DNA from: Clostridia bacterium
GTDB lineage: Bacteria; Bacillota; Clostridia; Christensenellales; CAG-138
DNA: 64,000 nucleotides
Assembly (NCBI GenBank): GCA_003246365.1
Contig: QKAN01000125.1
Coordinates: 1-64,000 of the forward strand
Reading direction: 5' to 3'
Both the position numbers and the translations under genes were made by a program. The notes under the pieces were generated by a model that made no database searches, was not told where the DNA came from, and was given only the letters and a program-made list of their open reading frames with translations. Position 1 is the stretch's first letter. Each line of letters begins with the position of its first letter. Positions 41,257-50,408 of the stretch are shown here, one piece after another.

Positions 41257-42657
41257 ATGCAAACAGACGTAGTAATCGTAGGCGCTGGCCCTTCGGGAAT
41301 ATTCACCGCACTCGAAATGATTAAGCGCGGATCGAAACAACATATCGTCATTGTAGAAAAAGGCCTCGCCGTGGAACAGCGCCGCTGCCCGAAGGCCGTT
41401 ACCGGACGCTGTGTCAACTGCAAACCATATTGCCATATTACGACGGGCTTTTCCGGCGCGGGCGCGTTTTCGGACGGCAAGCTCTCGCTCTCGTTCGAAG
41501 TGGGCGGAGATTTGCCAACGCTGATCGGCGCGGACAAAGCGCAGTCGGCAATCGATTATACGGACGGAATCTATCTTGAATTCGGCGCGGACGAACATGT
41601 GGAAGGCGTAAGCAACACCACCGCACTCAAGGAAATCCGCCGCCGTGCGATTCAGGCTGGTCTGAAACTCGTGGACTGCCCCATTCGCCATCTCGGCACG
41701 GAAAAAGCGCAGGACATCTATTATGCCATTGAGCAGTTTTTGCTGCAAAACGGCGTCGAGATGCTGTTTGGTCACGCTTGCGACAACCTGATTCTTGAAA
41801 ACAACATCTGCAAAGGTGTTCTTCTCAACGATGGCAAGAAGGAATTTGAACTGTTTGCGAAAAACGTTGTCGTCGCAACCGGACGGCGCGGCGCAGATTG
41901 GCTCGAGAATATCTGCGCGGAACACGGCATAGCGCACCAGCCCGGCACAGTAGACATCGGCGTACGCGTAGAGGTTAGAAACGAAGTTATGGAGACGGTC
42001 AACGAAGTACTGTATGAGTCAAAACTCATCGGCTATCCGCAACCTTTCCGCAACAAGGTTCGCACCTTCTGCCAGAATCCCGGCGGATTCGTGAGCCAGG
42101 AAAACTACGATAACGACCTCGCCGTCGTCAACGGACACGCATATAAAGAGAAAAAGTCGAACAACACAAACCTCGCGATTCTCTGTTCGCACAATTTTAA
42201 CGTGCCGTTCGATCAACCGATTGCCTACGCGCAAAAAGTCGGCGAACTGACCAACATGCTCGGCGCGGGACATATCCTCGTGCAGCGCTATGGCGACATC
42301 CTCGACGGAAAGCGCACCTGGCAACGCGAGCTTTCGTTTTCCAACGTGGTGCCGACCCTACCGGATGCGGTCGCGGGCGATATCACCGCGGCAATGCCTT
42401 ACCGCGCGATGACAAACATCATCAACTTTATTCAGGCGGTCGATCAGGTCGTCCCCGGTTTTGCCGCGACGGAGACGCTGCTGTATTCGCCGGAACTGAA
42501 ATTTTACAGCAACCGCGTCAAGATGGACGACAGCTTCACCACCAACATCGCAGGGTTTTACTCGCTGGGCGATTCCAGCGGATGGACGCGCGGATTGATG
42601 ATGGCCTCCGTCATGGGTGTGTTGATGGGCCGCAGGCTCGCCACGGAAGAAAAATAA
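41257..42657 (+). CDS. FAD-dependent oxidoreductase (COG2509-like)
   Basis: The 466-residue protein has the Rossmann FAD motif VVIVGAGPSGIFTA at its start and VVVATGRRGADW. A C-terminal FAD-binding segment (IAGFYSLGDSSGWTRG) closes the site. There is also a cysteine-rich insertion near residue 45 (CPKAVTGRCVNCKPYC) that could bind iron-sulfur or zinc. It belongs to a widespread set of uncharacterised FAD-dependent dehydrogenases found in anaerobes. It is followed by a terminator, so is transcribed alone. Substrate unknown. Confidence 0.87.
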   Translation: MQTDVVIVGAGPSGIFTALEMIKRGSKQHIVIVEKGLAVEQRRCPKAVTGRCVNCKPYCHITTGFSGAGAFSDGKLSLSFEVGGDLPTLIGADKAQSAIDYTDGIYLEFGADEHVEGVSNTTALKEIRRRAIQAGLKLVDCPIRHLGTEKAQDIYYAIEQFLLQNGVEMLFGHACDNLILENNICKGVLLNDGKKEFELFAKNVVVATGRRGADWLENICAEHGIAHQPGTVDIGVRVEVRNEVMETVNEVLYESKLIGYPQPFRNKVRTFCQNPGGFVSQENYDNDLAVVNGHAYKEKKSNNTNLAILCSHNFNVPFDQPIAYAQKVGELTNMLGAGHILVQRYGDILDGKRTWQRELSFSNVVPTLPDAVAGDITAAMPYRAMTNIINFIQAVDQVVPGFAATETLLYSPELKFYSNRVKMDDSFTTNIAGFYSLGDSSGWTRGLMMASVMGVLMGRRLATEEK

Positions 42658-42665
42658 AAATGCGC

Positions 42666-42697
42666 AAAGAGCTGTCTGAAAACGACAGCTCTTTTTC
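42666..42697 (+). terminator. Terminator after FAD protein
   Basis: AAAGAGCTGTC / GACAGCTCTTT, loop TGAAAAC, then TTCTT. Confidence 0.83.
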
Positions 42698-42804
42698 TTG
42701 CGTCGATACGATTCATGTTCCAATTTTTTATCGCAAAGAAAAGTTGCCCGATCTTGGTTATCTGAACCATTTTCGGGCAACCTGTTTTAACTCTTAATCC
42801 GGTT

Positions 42805-43227
42805 TTATCTGATACGGCTTACAAGATTTACCGTAATGTTGCCGCGTGTCGCGTGGGAATACGGGCAAACCTGATGCGCTTCCTTCGTGAGGTTTTCGGC
42901 AAGTTCCGCATCGTCGGTGTCGATTGTGGCAACAAGATCAACTTCCAGCTGGAAGTTTCCGGCTTCATTGCGGCCGATGCCGACGGTAGCCTGCACATCC
43001 GGCGCGGGCAGTTTGAGCCTGCGCACGCGGATTGCGTGCTGCAACGCGCTGCCAAAGCAGGCGGCATACCCCGCCGCAAACAGCTGTTCCGGATTGGCGC
43101 CCTCCAGTTTTCTTCCGCCCAGACCGGCAGGCAAAGCCATTTCCAAATCGATCGGGCTGTCTTCTACGCGAACATGACCGTCACGTCCACCCGTTGAATA
43201 AGCTGTAGCTTTATAATCTATTTTCAT
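42805..43227 (-). CDS. ohr: Organic hydroperoxide resistance protein (Ohr/OsmC family)
   Basis: The 140-residue peroxidase detoxifies organic hydroperoxides using two cysteines. The motif pair is present: C57 in GYAACFGSA and C121 in HQVCPYSHATRGN, with the conserved Arg near residue 20. The dihydrolipoamide-type reductant is not evident in the window; thioredoxin reductase lies about 5 kb away. It has a GGAGGT site and is divergent from the helical-repeat protein, with an inverted repeat between them. No OhrR-type MarR regulator is found here. Confidence 0.93.
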   Translation of the reverse strand: MKIDYKATAYSTGGRDGHVRVEDSPIDLEMALPAGLGGRKLEGANPEQLFAAGYAACFGSALQHAIRVRRLKLPAPDVQATVGIGRNEAGNFQLEVDLVATIDTDDAELAENLTKEAHQVCPYSHATRGNITVNLVSRIR

Positions 43228-43247
43228 AAGGCACCTCCATCTTTTTT

Positions 43248-43279
43248 ATAGTTTGATTATACCCTCTAAATTGAACTAT
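43248..43279. promoter_or_regulatory. Imperfect inverted repeat in ohr upstream region
   Basis: ATAGTTTGATTA (43248-43259) and AAATTGAACTAT (43268-43279) are imperfect inverted repeats flanking the minus-strand TATAAT -10 element of ohr. This could be an OhrR-like operator, or one shared with the divergent gene. Confidence 0.45.
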
Positions 43280-43325
43280 GATTATGACTAACGCACATAA
43301 CTATAATGATTTTTCGGAGGAACGC

Positions 43326-43706
43326 ATGCTGCGACCGTTTTTAGATATAGAGTTACAGGAAGCTGCGCGGGCGATTACGTCCGCGTTGCAAAAGAGCGAA
43401 AAAGCGATTTTGAAGCTCAGCGAAAATTCGCCGCAATATCGGCTGACCGCCGAAAGCATTCACGCGTATCAGATTGCGCTGGCATTGATTGACTATGAAC
43501 GGAATGCGCAGGATGCGCCAGCGTTTAGCAAAGTGGAACTCACAAATGCGCAGGCCGCGTTCTCCGGCTTGGTTGCGCGCGTGGAAAAAGTGCTGCCGAA
43601 ATTATCCGTGGGTACTCCGCAGCATACGCTTGCAACGCGAAGGATTCGGGCGTTTGAAATCGCAAAAATTATCATCCAAGAAGCATTAGAATATTCTGAA
43701 TCATAA
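43326..43706 (+). CDS. Helical protein with two tandem internal repeats
   Basis: The 126-residue protein is not recognised, but the sequence is clearly duplicated. The block ITSALQKSEKAILKLSENSPQ (about 17-37) matches AFSGLVARVEKVLPKLSVGTPQ further on, each followed by xxxTxxxIxAxxIAxxII. The two halves are each about 45 residues and predicted to be alpha-helical. ATG 43326 is selected since GGAGGA precedes it; in-frame ATGs at 43278 and 43284 lie upstream without a site. Divergent from ohr, closed by a shared terminator. Function not predicted. Confidence 0.72.
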   Translation: MLRPFLDIELQEAARAITSALQKSEKAILKLSENSPQYRLTAESIHAYQIALALIDYERNAQDAPAFSKVELTNAQAAFSGLVARVEKVLPKLSVGTPQHTLATRRIRAFEIAKIIIQEALEYSES

Positions 43707-43741
43707 AACAAACCCACCATATTGGTGGGTTTGTTTTTTTG
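43705..43741. terminator. Bidirectional terminator
   Basis: AAAACAAACCCACCA / TGGTGGGTTTGTTTT, three-base loop, and long T-runs on both strands. It serves the repeat protein and the convergent SRPBCC gene. Confidence 0.9.
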
Positions 43742-43742
43742 A

Positions 43743-44168
43743 CTATTGTTTTCCAACATATCGCCGGAAGCTATCCAATATCGCCTGCCAGCCTTCTCTT
43801 TGCCGTTCCGGCGAGTTTTCGCCTTCCGCTTCGAACGTTTCCGTAATTTTCGTACCGCTGCCCGCGGACTCGAATAGCACTGTTACGCTTCGTCCGTCTC
43901 CAATCGTGTATGCGATTCGACGGTATGGTTCTACCGCGTCGTATACGCCGCCGAAATCGAAGCCGTATTTTCCGTCTTTTGATTCCATGCGGGATGTGAA
44001 TGTTCCGCCTGCGCGCAGATCGTTTTCCGCGCGCGGCGTGTGCCAGTCGTCCGACGCCTGATTCCATTTTGTAATATGCGCAGGTTCCGTCCAATACATC
44101 CATGCTGTTTCAGGGAAAACAGCTACCGTCGTTTCAACCGTAATTAGGACACGGCTCGTTTTTTCCAT
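43743..44168 (-). CDS. SRPBCC/AHSA1-family protein
   Basis: The 141-residue protein has the START/SRPBCC hydrophobic-pocket fold. The family markers are VFPETAWMYWTEPAHITKWN at the start (PxxVW...WxxW pattern), AGGTFTSRME, and the final long helix ERQREGWQAILDSFRRYV. These bind hydrophobic ligands or act as Hsp90 co-chaperone-like or stress proteins. The real ligand is not predictable. Nothing indicates an operon. Confidence 0.85.
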   Translation of the reverse strand: MEKTSRVLITVETTVAVFPETAWMYWTEPAHITKWNQASDDWHTPRAENDLRAGGTFTSRMESKDGKYGFDFGGVYDAVEPYRRIAYTIGDGRSVTVLFESAGSGTKITETFEAEGENSPERQREGWQAILDSFRRYVGKQ

Positions 44169-44245
44169 TTTTTCATCCCGTCCTTTGTCACAAAACTAAG
44201 TTAGCTCACATAGTTCTAAAAGTGAAACGAGACTGTAAACCCGGA

Positions 44246-45511
44246 TTAATCGACGAAATCGAACTCCCACTCGCCGAGGCGGATACTGTCGCCGTCCTTC
44301 GCACCCATTTCGCGCAGCGCGGAGATGATGCCGTTTTTCACCAGCATCTGCTGGAACCGGCGCATGGAGATTTCGTCGTCTGGATTGGTCGTGTCGAGCA
44401 ATTTTTCAACGTCGCCACCCGTCACCTCAAACACGCCGTCGTCGCCGCGCGAAATATGGAATCCCGGCGCATAGCTCGGCGCTTCAACAAGATCGGTCTC
44501 CTCATAGCGCAACACCGGCGGCAAGGTATCCAGCACCTGCACCACGCGGTCAAGCAACGCTTCAAACCCCTGCGTCGTCGCAGCGGACACGGGGAATACT
44601 TCCACATCCGGATAAGCTTCTTTAAACCGCGCAAGGTTTTCTTCCGACTCCGGCAGGTCGGTTTTATTCGCGGCAACAAGCTGCGGAATTTCGCCGAGCA
44701 AAGGCGAGAATTTCCTCAATTCATCGTTGATCTTCTCATAGTCCTCAATCGGATCCCGCATCTCGCTACCTGCGATATCGACCACGTGCACTAGCATGCG
44801 CGTGCGCTCGATATGCCGCAGAAAGTCGTGACCAAGCCCTGCGCCTTCCGCGGCGCCTTCGATGAGGCCGGGAATGTCCGCAAGAACAAACGAACGGTTG
44901 TGGCGGGATGCCACGCCGAGATTCGGCGAAAGCGTTGTAAAGTGATACGCTGCAATCTTCGGTTTTGCCGCGGTCAGAACGGAAAGAATCGTGGATTTTC
45001 CAACGGAGGGCAGCCCGACGAGGCCAACGTCTGCAATGGACTTGAGCTCAAGCTCCACCTCATATTCGTTCGTTTTGATACCCGGCTGCGCAAAGCGCGG
45101 CGCCTGCCGCGTCGGGGTAGCAAACTTTGCGTTTCCTTTTCCGCCGCGTCCGCCGTTTAAGATAACGCGTTTTTTCTCCGCTTCGCTCATGTCCGCAAGA
45201 ATAGCGCCGCTCTCCACGTCTCGAACGATGGTGCCGACCGGTACACTGATCACAAGCGGCTTGCCGTTTTTACCCGTGCTGAGTTCGGGTTTGCCCGGTT
45301 CTCCGTTTTCCGCGCGGAAAAAACGCTGATACTTAAAATCGAGCAGCGTGGACATATGCGGATCGGCAAAAAACACGACGTCTCCGCCGCGTCCGCCGTC
45401 CCCGCCGTTGGGTCCGCCCTGCTGAACATATTTTTCCCGATGGAAGGATGCGTGTCCGTCTCCGCCGTTGCCGGCTTTGACGACGATTCGCGCTTTATCA
45501 ACAAACTGCAT
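44246..45511 (-). CDS. obgE: GTPase Obg (CgtA)
   Basis: Essential ribosome-assembly GTPase of 421 residues. The glycine-rich OBG domain comes first (about 1-155), followed by the G domain with GLPSVGKST, DIPGLIEGAAEGAGLGHDFLRH and NKTD. The C-terminal OCT domain is present. I use the ATG at 45511 (MQFVDKARIVV) because this is the canonical N terminus and AAGGT precedes it; an upstream in-frame extension is not conserved-looking. Last gene of the trxB-glmM-nth-obgE run. Confidence 0.95.
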   Translation of the reverse strand: MQFVDKARIVVKAGNGGDGHASFHREKYVQQGGPNGGDGGRGGDVVFFADPHMSTLLDFKYQRFFRAENGEPGKPELSTGKNGKPLVISVPVGTIVRDVESGAILADMSEAEKKRVILNGGRGGKGNAKFATPTRQAPRFAQPGIKTNEYEVELELKSIADVGLVGLPSVGKSTILSVLTAAKPKIAAYHFTTLSPNLGVASRHNRSFVLADIPGLIEGAAEGAGLGHDFLRHIERTRMLVHVVDIAGSEMRDPIEDYEKINDELRKFSPLLGEIPQLVAANKTDLPESEENLARFKEAYPDVEVFPVSAATTQGFEALLDRVVQVLDTLPPVLRYEETDLVEAPSYAPGFHISRGDDGVFEVTGGDVEKLLDTTNPDDEISMRRFQQMLVKNGIISALREMGAKDGDSIRLGEWEFDFVD

Positions 45512-45519
45512 GTGATACC

Positions 45520-46215
45520 TTAATCTTTCTTTTTGGCGGCTTTTGCCGTCGTCTTTTTTGTTTTGGAGGCCATACCCGGTTTCAGCGCAGCCTGCCTGTA
45601 TTCGCAAAGATGCGCAAGCGGGCAAATTTCGCACTTTGGTTTGCGCGCGTCGCAGATTTGCCGCCCGTGATAGATCAGCCAGTGGTGTGCCGCCGTCCAG
45701 TCTTCTCGCGGAATCGCCTTCATGAGCTGTTCTTCGGTTTTTTCCACATTGCTCGCGTGCGCAAGTCCGATGCGGTTGCTCACCCGAAACACATGCGTAT
45801 CCACCGCGATAGCGGGAATGCCGAACGCGTTGCTGCCAACGACGTTTGCGGTTTTTCTGCCGACGCCGGGAAGCGTTTGCAACTTCTCCAGATCGGCGGG
45901 TACCTCTCCGCCATATTCGGCAACCAGTATCCGCGCGGTTTCGAGAATGTGTCTGCCCTTTGTGTTATAAAAGCCGCAGCGCTTGATGAAAGGAAAGAGT
46001 TCTTCCTCCGTCATGGCGGCAATCTGCTCCGGCGTATTGGCAACGGGGAATAGCTCCCTTGTGCATCGGTTTACCATAACGTCCGTACTCTGTGCGGATA
46101 AAATGGTCGCAACCAGCAACTCGAACGGAGACGAAAACTCCAGCGCGGGTTTCGCGCCGGGGTAGGTGTTCGCGAGAATTGCGAGCGCTTCGTTTTTTTG
46201 CGCGCGTGTGAGCAT
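45520..46215 (-). CDS. nth: Endonuclease III (DNA glycosylase/AP lyase)
   Basis: It removes oxidised pyrimidines and cleaves abasic sites. The 231-residue enzyme has the helix-hairpin-helix with catalytic Lys (LPGVGRKTANVV), the catalytic Asp in VDTHVFRV, and the C-x6-C-x2-C-x5-C [4Fe-4S] site (CDARKPKCEICPLAHLC). A basic C-terminal tail of about 20 residues is added. Its ATG overlaps the glmM stop by one base. Confidence 0.95.
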   Translation of the reverse strand: MLTRAQKNEALAILANTYPGAKPALEFSSPFELLVATILSAQSTDVMVNRCTRELFPVANTPEQIAAMTEEELFPFIKRCGFYNTKGRHILETARILVAEYGGEVPADLEKLQTLPGVGRKTANVVGSNAFGIPAIAVDTHVFRVSNRIGLAHASNVEKTEEQLMKAIPREDWTAAHHWLIYHGRQICDARKPKCEICPLAHLCEYRQAALKPGMASKTKKTTAKAAKKKD

Positions 46216-47573
46216 CAGGTGCGGATCTTTCCGTTGTATTTGCGCACGATGACATGCGCAAGCGCAAGCGCGTCGTCCAGAATCTCTTTTTCGTCCTGTC
46301 CTTCCAGCATGATGCGCACAAGCGGTTCCGTGCCGGAAGCGCGGATGAGTACGCGGCCGTTTTTGCCGAGTTTTGACTCGATCTGCTTGGTCAGCGTCGC
46401 AAGTTCATCATCTTCGAGCGCTTTTGCTTTTACATCGTTTTCCACGGTAACGTTCACAAGCACCTGCGGATACTGCGGAATGCGGGAAGCGAGCTTGCTG
46501 AGGCGTTTTTTCGATTCGGCAACGACGCCCAACAGCGAAATTGCGCTCATCAACCCGTCTCCGGTGGTGTTTTTGTTGAGCAGGATGATGTGTCCGCTCT
46601 GTTCGCCGCCGATGGCATAGCTGTTTTGCAGCATGCTTTCCAGCACGTAGCGGTCGCCAACCTTGGTTTCGACGATGCTGATTCCTGCATCCTTGAGCGC
46701 ATTTTTCAGGCCTAGGTTACTCATGACCGTTAACACAAGCGTGTTCTTTGCAAGCGTTCCGTGCTCATGCATGGAGAGCGCGAGAATGCCCATCGCCTGG
46801 TCGCCGTCTACGATATTGCCGTATTCATCGCAGGAAATCAGCCGATCCGCGTCTCCGTCAAAGGCGAAGCCGAGGTCCGCGCCGTAATTGACCACCATTT
46901 CCTGCAACCGTTCCGGATGTGTGCTGCCGCAATGGTCGTTGATGTTGATGCCGTCCGGCGCACAGGATTTCGCGATGACTTCCGCGCCGAGCCGTTCGAA
47001 CACGTCTTTTGCAATAAATGATGCAGCCCCGTGTGCGCAATCCAGCACGATGCGTAATCCTTCGAACCGGTATTCGGATTGCTCCACCAGATAATCGCAG
47101 TAATCTTTTTTCGCGCGAACCGCGGATATGATGCGGCCGACGTCGCGTCCTTCCGGATGCGGCAACTCCTCGCCGCTGGCGATGATGGACTCAATACGAT
47201 CCTCGATTTCGTCCGAGAGCTTGAACCCGTTTTTATCGAACCATTTAATGCCGTTGAACTCCATGGAATTGTGGCTTGCAGAAATCATGACAGCCGCGTC
47301 CGCTTCATAAAGGCGAACGAGATACGCCATTGCAGGGGTCGGCAGGATGCCGACATCGAGCACATCTCCGCCGACGGAGCAGATGCCCGCCGAAAGCGCA
47401 GCGCCCAGCATGGGGCCGGATTTCCGGGTGTCCATGCCGATGAGGATGCGCGGAGAATGCACTTCGTTGGTCAGCACATATGCGCCGACCGCGCCGATTT
47501 TATAAGCCAGATCACAGTTTAAATCGCGGTTTGCGATGCCGCGGATTCCGTCTGTTCCAAAAAGTCTTGCCAT
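46215..47573 (-). CDS. glmM: Phosphoglucosamine mutase
   Basis: Converts glucosamine-6-phosphate to glucosamine-1-phosphate for peptidoglycan precursors. The 452-residue protein begins FGTDGIRGIAN, has the phosphoserine loop ISASHNSMEFNG, the metal loop FDGDADRL, the sugar-binding GGEQSGHI, and the phosphate-binding RASGTEPLVRIM. All motifs are intact. Coupled to nth. Confidence 0.96.
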   Translation of the reverse strand: MARLFGTDGIRGIANRDLNCDLAYKIGAVGAYVLTNEVHSPRILIGMDTRKSGPMLGAALSAGICSVGGDVLDVGILPTPAMAYLVRLYEADAAVMISASHNSMEFNGIKWFDKNGFKLSDEIEDRIESIIASGEELPHPEGRDVGRIISAVRAKKDYCDYLVEQSEYRFEGLRIVLDCAHGAASFIAKDVFERLGAEVIAKSCAPDGININDHCGSTHPERLQEMVVNYGADLGFAFDGDADRLISCDEYGNIVDGDQAMGILALSMHEHGTLAKNTLVLTVMSNLGLKNALKDAGISIVETKVGDRYVLESMLQNSYAIGGEQSGHIILLNKNTTGDGLMSAISLLGVVAESKKRLSKLASRIPQYPQVLVNVTVENDVKAKALEDDELATLTKQIESKLGKNGRVLIRASGTEPLVRIMLEGQDEKEILDDALALAHVIVRKYNGKIRT

Positions 47574-47621
47574 ACGGTCAGTTTACTCCAATCGTCAGTC
47601 AGATTTGCCGATCCCGGCAGG

Positions 47622-48536
47622 TCAGTGACAGGAGATATACTCCAGCGCGCTGGTTGCGGCAACCGCGCCGTCTGCGCAGGCGGTAATAACCTGACGAAGC
47701 GGTGTGTTGCGGATATCGCCCGCGGCATAAACGCCGGGCATATTCGTCTTCATCAGTTCGTCGGTCACGATACTGCCGCCTTCGTTGAGGATGACGGTGT
47801 TCTTGACCAGGTCCGTCTGCGGCGTGATGCCGACGGCAACGAACACGCCGGAAGCGGGAACAACGCGCGTTTGACCTGTTTTCAGGTCGCGGATTTCAAG
47901 ACCTTCCACCTGCTTTTCGCCGACAAGCGACGCAGGCACACAGGAAAGCGCCATATGAATGTTCGGCGTTTGTTTCGCTTTTTCCACCAGCACGGAAGCT
48001 GCGCGGAATTCGTCGCGCCGGTGCACAATGGTTACGTTGGTGCAAAAGCGCGCAAGATACAGTGCGTCCGAAACCGCGGTGTCTCCGCCGCCGACAACGG
48101 CGACATCCTTATCCTTAAAGAACGCACCATCGCAGGTTGCGCAATAGCTCACGCCCGCGCCGACCAGTTCTTCTTCGCGCGCGATGCCGAGCGAACGCGC
48201 GTGCGCGCCCATGCAGAGAATAACCGCGCTTGCCGTGTCTTCGCGATCCGGCAGAATAATGCGCTTCGGCTCCTCGCACAGCACGAGTCCGGTTGCGCCG
48301 GCATATTCTACCTTGAGCCCGAATTTTTCCGCCTGTTTCTGAATCAGCGAGCCGACTTCATATCCGACGACGCCGTCCGGAAATCCGGGATAGTTTTCAA
48401 CCAGCGGGGTTTTGGCAATCTGCCCGCCCGGAAAAAGTTCTTCATATAAGGTGACGCTCGCGCCGCCGCGTGCGGCATAAAGGCCGGCCGTTAACCCGGC
48501 GGGGCCTCCGCCGATAATCGCAATATCAGAATGCAT
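47622..48536 (-). CDS. trxB: Thioredoxin-disulfide reductase
   Basis: The 304-residue NADPH flavoenzyme has the FAD motif GGGPAGLTAGLYAARGG, the redox-active CATCDG, the NADPH motif VGGGDTAVSDALYL and the C-terminal GDIRNTPLRQV. It keeps thioredoxin reduced; no thioredoxin gene is in the window. First gene of the four-gene minus-strand run; a promoter is predicted at 48575-48603. Confidence 0.95.
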   Translation of the reverse strand: MHSDIAIIGGGPAGLTAGLYAARGGASVTLYEELFPGGQIAKTPLVENYPGFPDGVVGYEVGSLIQKQAEKFGLKVEYAGATGLVLCEEPKRIILPDREDTASAVILCMGAHARSLGIAREEELVGAGVSYCATCDGAFFKDKDVAVVGGGDTAVSDALYLARFCTNVTIVHRRDEFRAASVLVEKAKQTPNIHMALSCVPASLVGEKQVEGLEIRDLKTGQTRVVPASGVFVAVGITPQTDLVKNTVILNEGGSIVTDELMKTNMPGVYAAGDIRNTPLRQVITACADGAVAATSALEYISCH

Positions 48537-48574
48537 AAAAAATAAACCTCCGCGAATCGCTTAAAAGTAATATT

Positions 48575-48603
48575 AGTATAACGAAACAAGGCCAAAAAAG
48601 CAA
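48575..48603 (-). promoter_or_regulatory. Predicted promoter of the trxB-glmM-nth-obgE run
   Basis: On the minus strand TTGCTT (48598-48603), 17 bases, TATACT (48575-48580). Confidence 0.55.
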
Positions 48604-48685
48604 TGAACGCGGCGTTTGGCACGGTGACTAACGCACGGAATACAAGAATTGTCATGGCATATGGTTACGCCAAACCGGATTGCGT

Positions 48686-48714
48686 TTGACGCTGTTCGCG
48701 TCTGTGATTATACT
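48686..48714 (+). promoter_or_regulatory. Promoter of the membrane glycosyltransferase gene
   Basis: TTGACG (48686-48691), 17 bases, TATACT (48709-48714). It lies inside an in-frame upstream extension of the gene, which argues for the downstream ATG at 48758 as the true start. Confidence 0.65.
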
Positions 48715-48757
48715 GATAACAGCCCTGCAAACGTCGGGGCAGAAAAGGAACCGTCCT

Positions 48758-50404
48758 ATGCGGCCAAACAGTCTTTTTTTTGACAGAGGCGGAAAAACAA
48801 GTTTCTCCCGCGCGCTCTCTATGTTCATTACCGTTGCATTTCTGGCGTTTGTCGGTTATATCGTCATCCGCTATAAATATTTCACATACATTCTGCGTGA
48901 AGAGTTTTTGACCACACCGGACTTCGGTTTTCTGATTCTCGGGTATATCGTACTATTTACCGCGTTTGCGCTGATCATCCGCTGGGCAAATTGTCATGTC
49001 CGCAGGATGCCCTTCCTCTGGGCGCTCGCTGTTTTCGTTATCGCGCTTGCACCGAGGCTTTATCTGTATAGCAGAATTTCATATGTGCCGACAAGCGATT
49101 TTACAAACTATTACAACATGGGTCTCGCGTTTACACGCGGAGATTTCGCGCAGATTGCGCAAACCGCGGAAAATTACCACATTCAAAGTTTTTCCGGTCT
49201 GGGTATTCTCAACGGACTAATCATGCTTGCGTTCGGAACGAGTATCCGTTCGTTTCAGCTCGTGCAGTGCGTTATCACCTCGCTTTCCAGTGTGATGGTC
49301 TATCTTATCGCGCGCCGGTTTGACGAAGGAAGCGCGCCGGCGGCGGGTCTTCTCTTTGCGCTGTATCCGGCAAATATCGTTTTTTCGCAAGTAACAAGCA
49401 ACCAGCATCTGGCGGTATTTTTTGCGCTCGTTTCGGTATTGCTCGCGCTCGTTTCGCTGTCCGCCGTGCGCCGCGCACGCGCGGTCTTGTCTGCCGTGTT
49501 TTCCGGCGTAACGCTGTTGTTGAGCTATTATGCGCATCCTTCTACGGCGCCGACGCTGATTGCCTACGGCATTTTCTGGTTGATTGTGTTCTTCTCTTCC
49601 CTCCGTCAAAAGCAAACGATCCTGAGACTGCTTCTCATCGCTTTTGCATTTTCCGTTGCATTCTTCGGCCTGCGCGCCGCCGCAAACGCCGGCATGCAAA
49701 CGCTGCTTGGCGCCGATGTGAGCGAAGCAAACTCCAGTATGCTGGCAAAAATCGTAATCGGACTAAACCCGGACACCGGCGGCGCTTATTCCGCAAGTGA
49801 CTGGGGCATGATTTGGCAGCAACCGCAAAGCGAGCAGAACGCGTTTTGTCTGCAGGTGATTCGCGAGCGGCTCGGTCAGGATAACTTATTCGGTCTGCTC
49901 GATACAAAGATTATGCGCATGTGGATGGTGAAAGACACGAGCCTTGATTGGCCGTTTTACGGAATCACTTCCATTCCGAATGATCTATCCGCTCTGATGC
50001 AAGGAATTGAATTGCTCGACTTTTTCTATGTCGCGGGGTTGTTTCTCTTTGCCTGGTTCGGCGGGTTGCTGCGGCGGCGCGGCGGCACAGGCGATCTGTT
50101 GCTCTTAATTCTGCTCGGCTGGATGGCAGTGCATCTGCTGATTGAAATTCAAACGCGCTACCGATATTTCGCCATGCCGTTTTTGATGATTTTTGCGGCT
50201 TATGGATTGTTTGCCATCATCGGACCGCGCAAGCATCAACCGCAAACGCGGCAGTATACGGCTTGCCTGAATCCGGATTACCTTCAAATTTATGAAATTC
50301 CACCCGTCGAGCAAAAACCCGCGGGCGGCGGCAGTTTGTATTCCGCAATGGATGCTGCAATTGCTGAAGAACAGTTGAAAAGCAGTGAAAGTGGGGAGAT
50401 ATGA
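48758..50404 (+). CDS. GT39-like membrane glycosyltransferase
   Basis: The 548-residue protein has about 11 hydrophobic helices and resembles the mannosyltransferase/ArnT (GT-C) fold, which uses lipid-linked sugars on the outer face. The first extracytoplasmic loop carries YVPTSDFTNYYNMGLAF, with the acidic residue (SD) expected for catalysis. The family's PAN-in-loop pattern LYPANIVFSQ follows. A cytoplasmic tail of about 65 residues lacks recognisable motifs. It is 4 bases from the methyltransferase gene. Sugar donor and acceptor unknown. Confidence 0.82.
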   Translation: MRPNSLFFDRGGKTSFSRALSMFITVAFLAFVGYIVIRYKYFTYILREEFLTTPDFGFLILGYIVLFTAFALIIRWANCHVRRMPFLWALAVFVIALAPRLYLYSRISYVPTSDFTNYYNMGLAFTRGDFAQIAQTAENYHIQSFSGLGILNGLIMLAFGTSIRSFQLVQCVITSLSSVMVYLIARRFDEGSAPAAGLLFALYPANIVFSQVTSNQHLAVFFALVSVLLALVSLSAVRRARAVLSAVFSGVTLLLSYYAHPSTAPTLIAYGIFWLIVFFSSLRQKQTILRLLLIAFAFSVAFFGLRAAANAGMQTLLGADVSEANSSMLAKIVIGLNPDTGGAYSASDWGMIWQQPQSEQNAFCLQVIRERLGQDNLFGLLDTKIMRMWMVKDTSLDWPFYGITSIPNDLSALMQGIELLDFFYVAGLFLFAWFGGLLRRRGGTGDLLLLILLGWMAVHLLIEIQTRYRYFAMPFLMIFAAYGLFAIIGPRKHQPQTRQYTACLNPDYLQIYEIPPVEQKPAGGGSLYSAMDAAIAEEQLKSSESGEI

Positions 50405-50408
50405 CATT

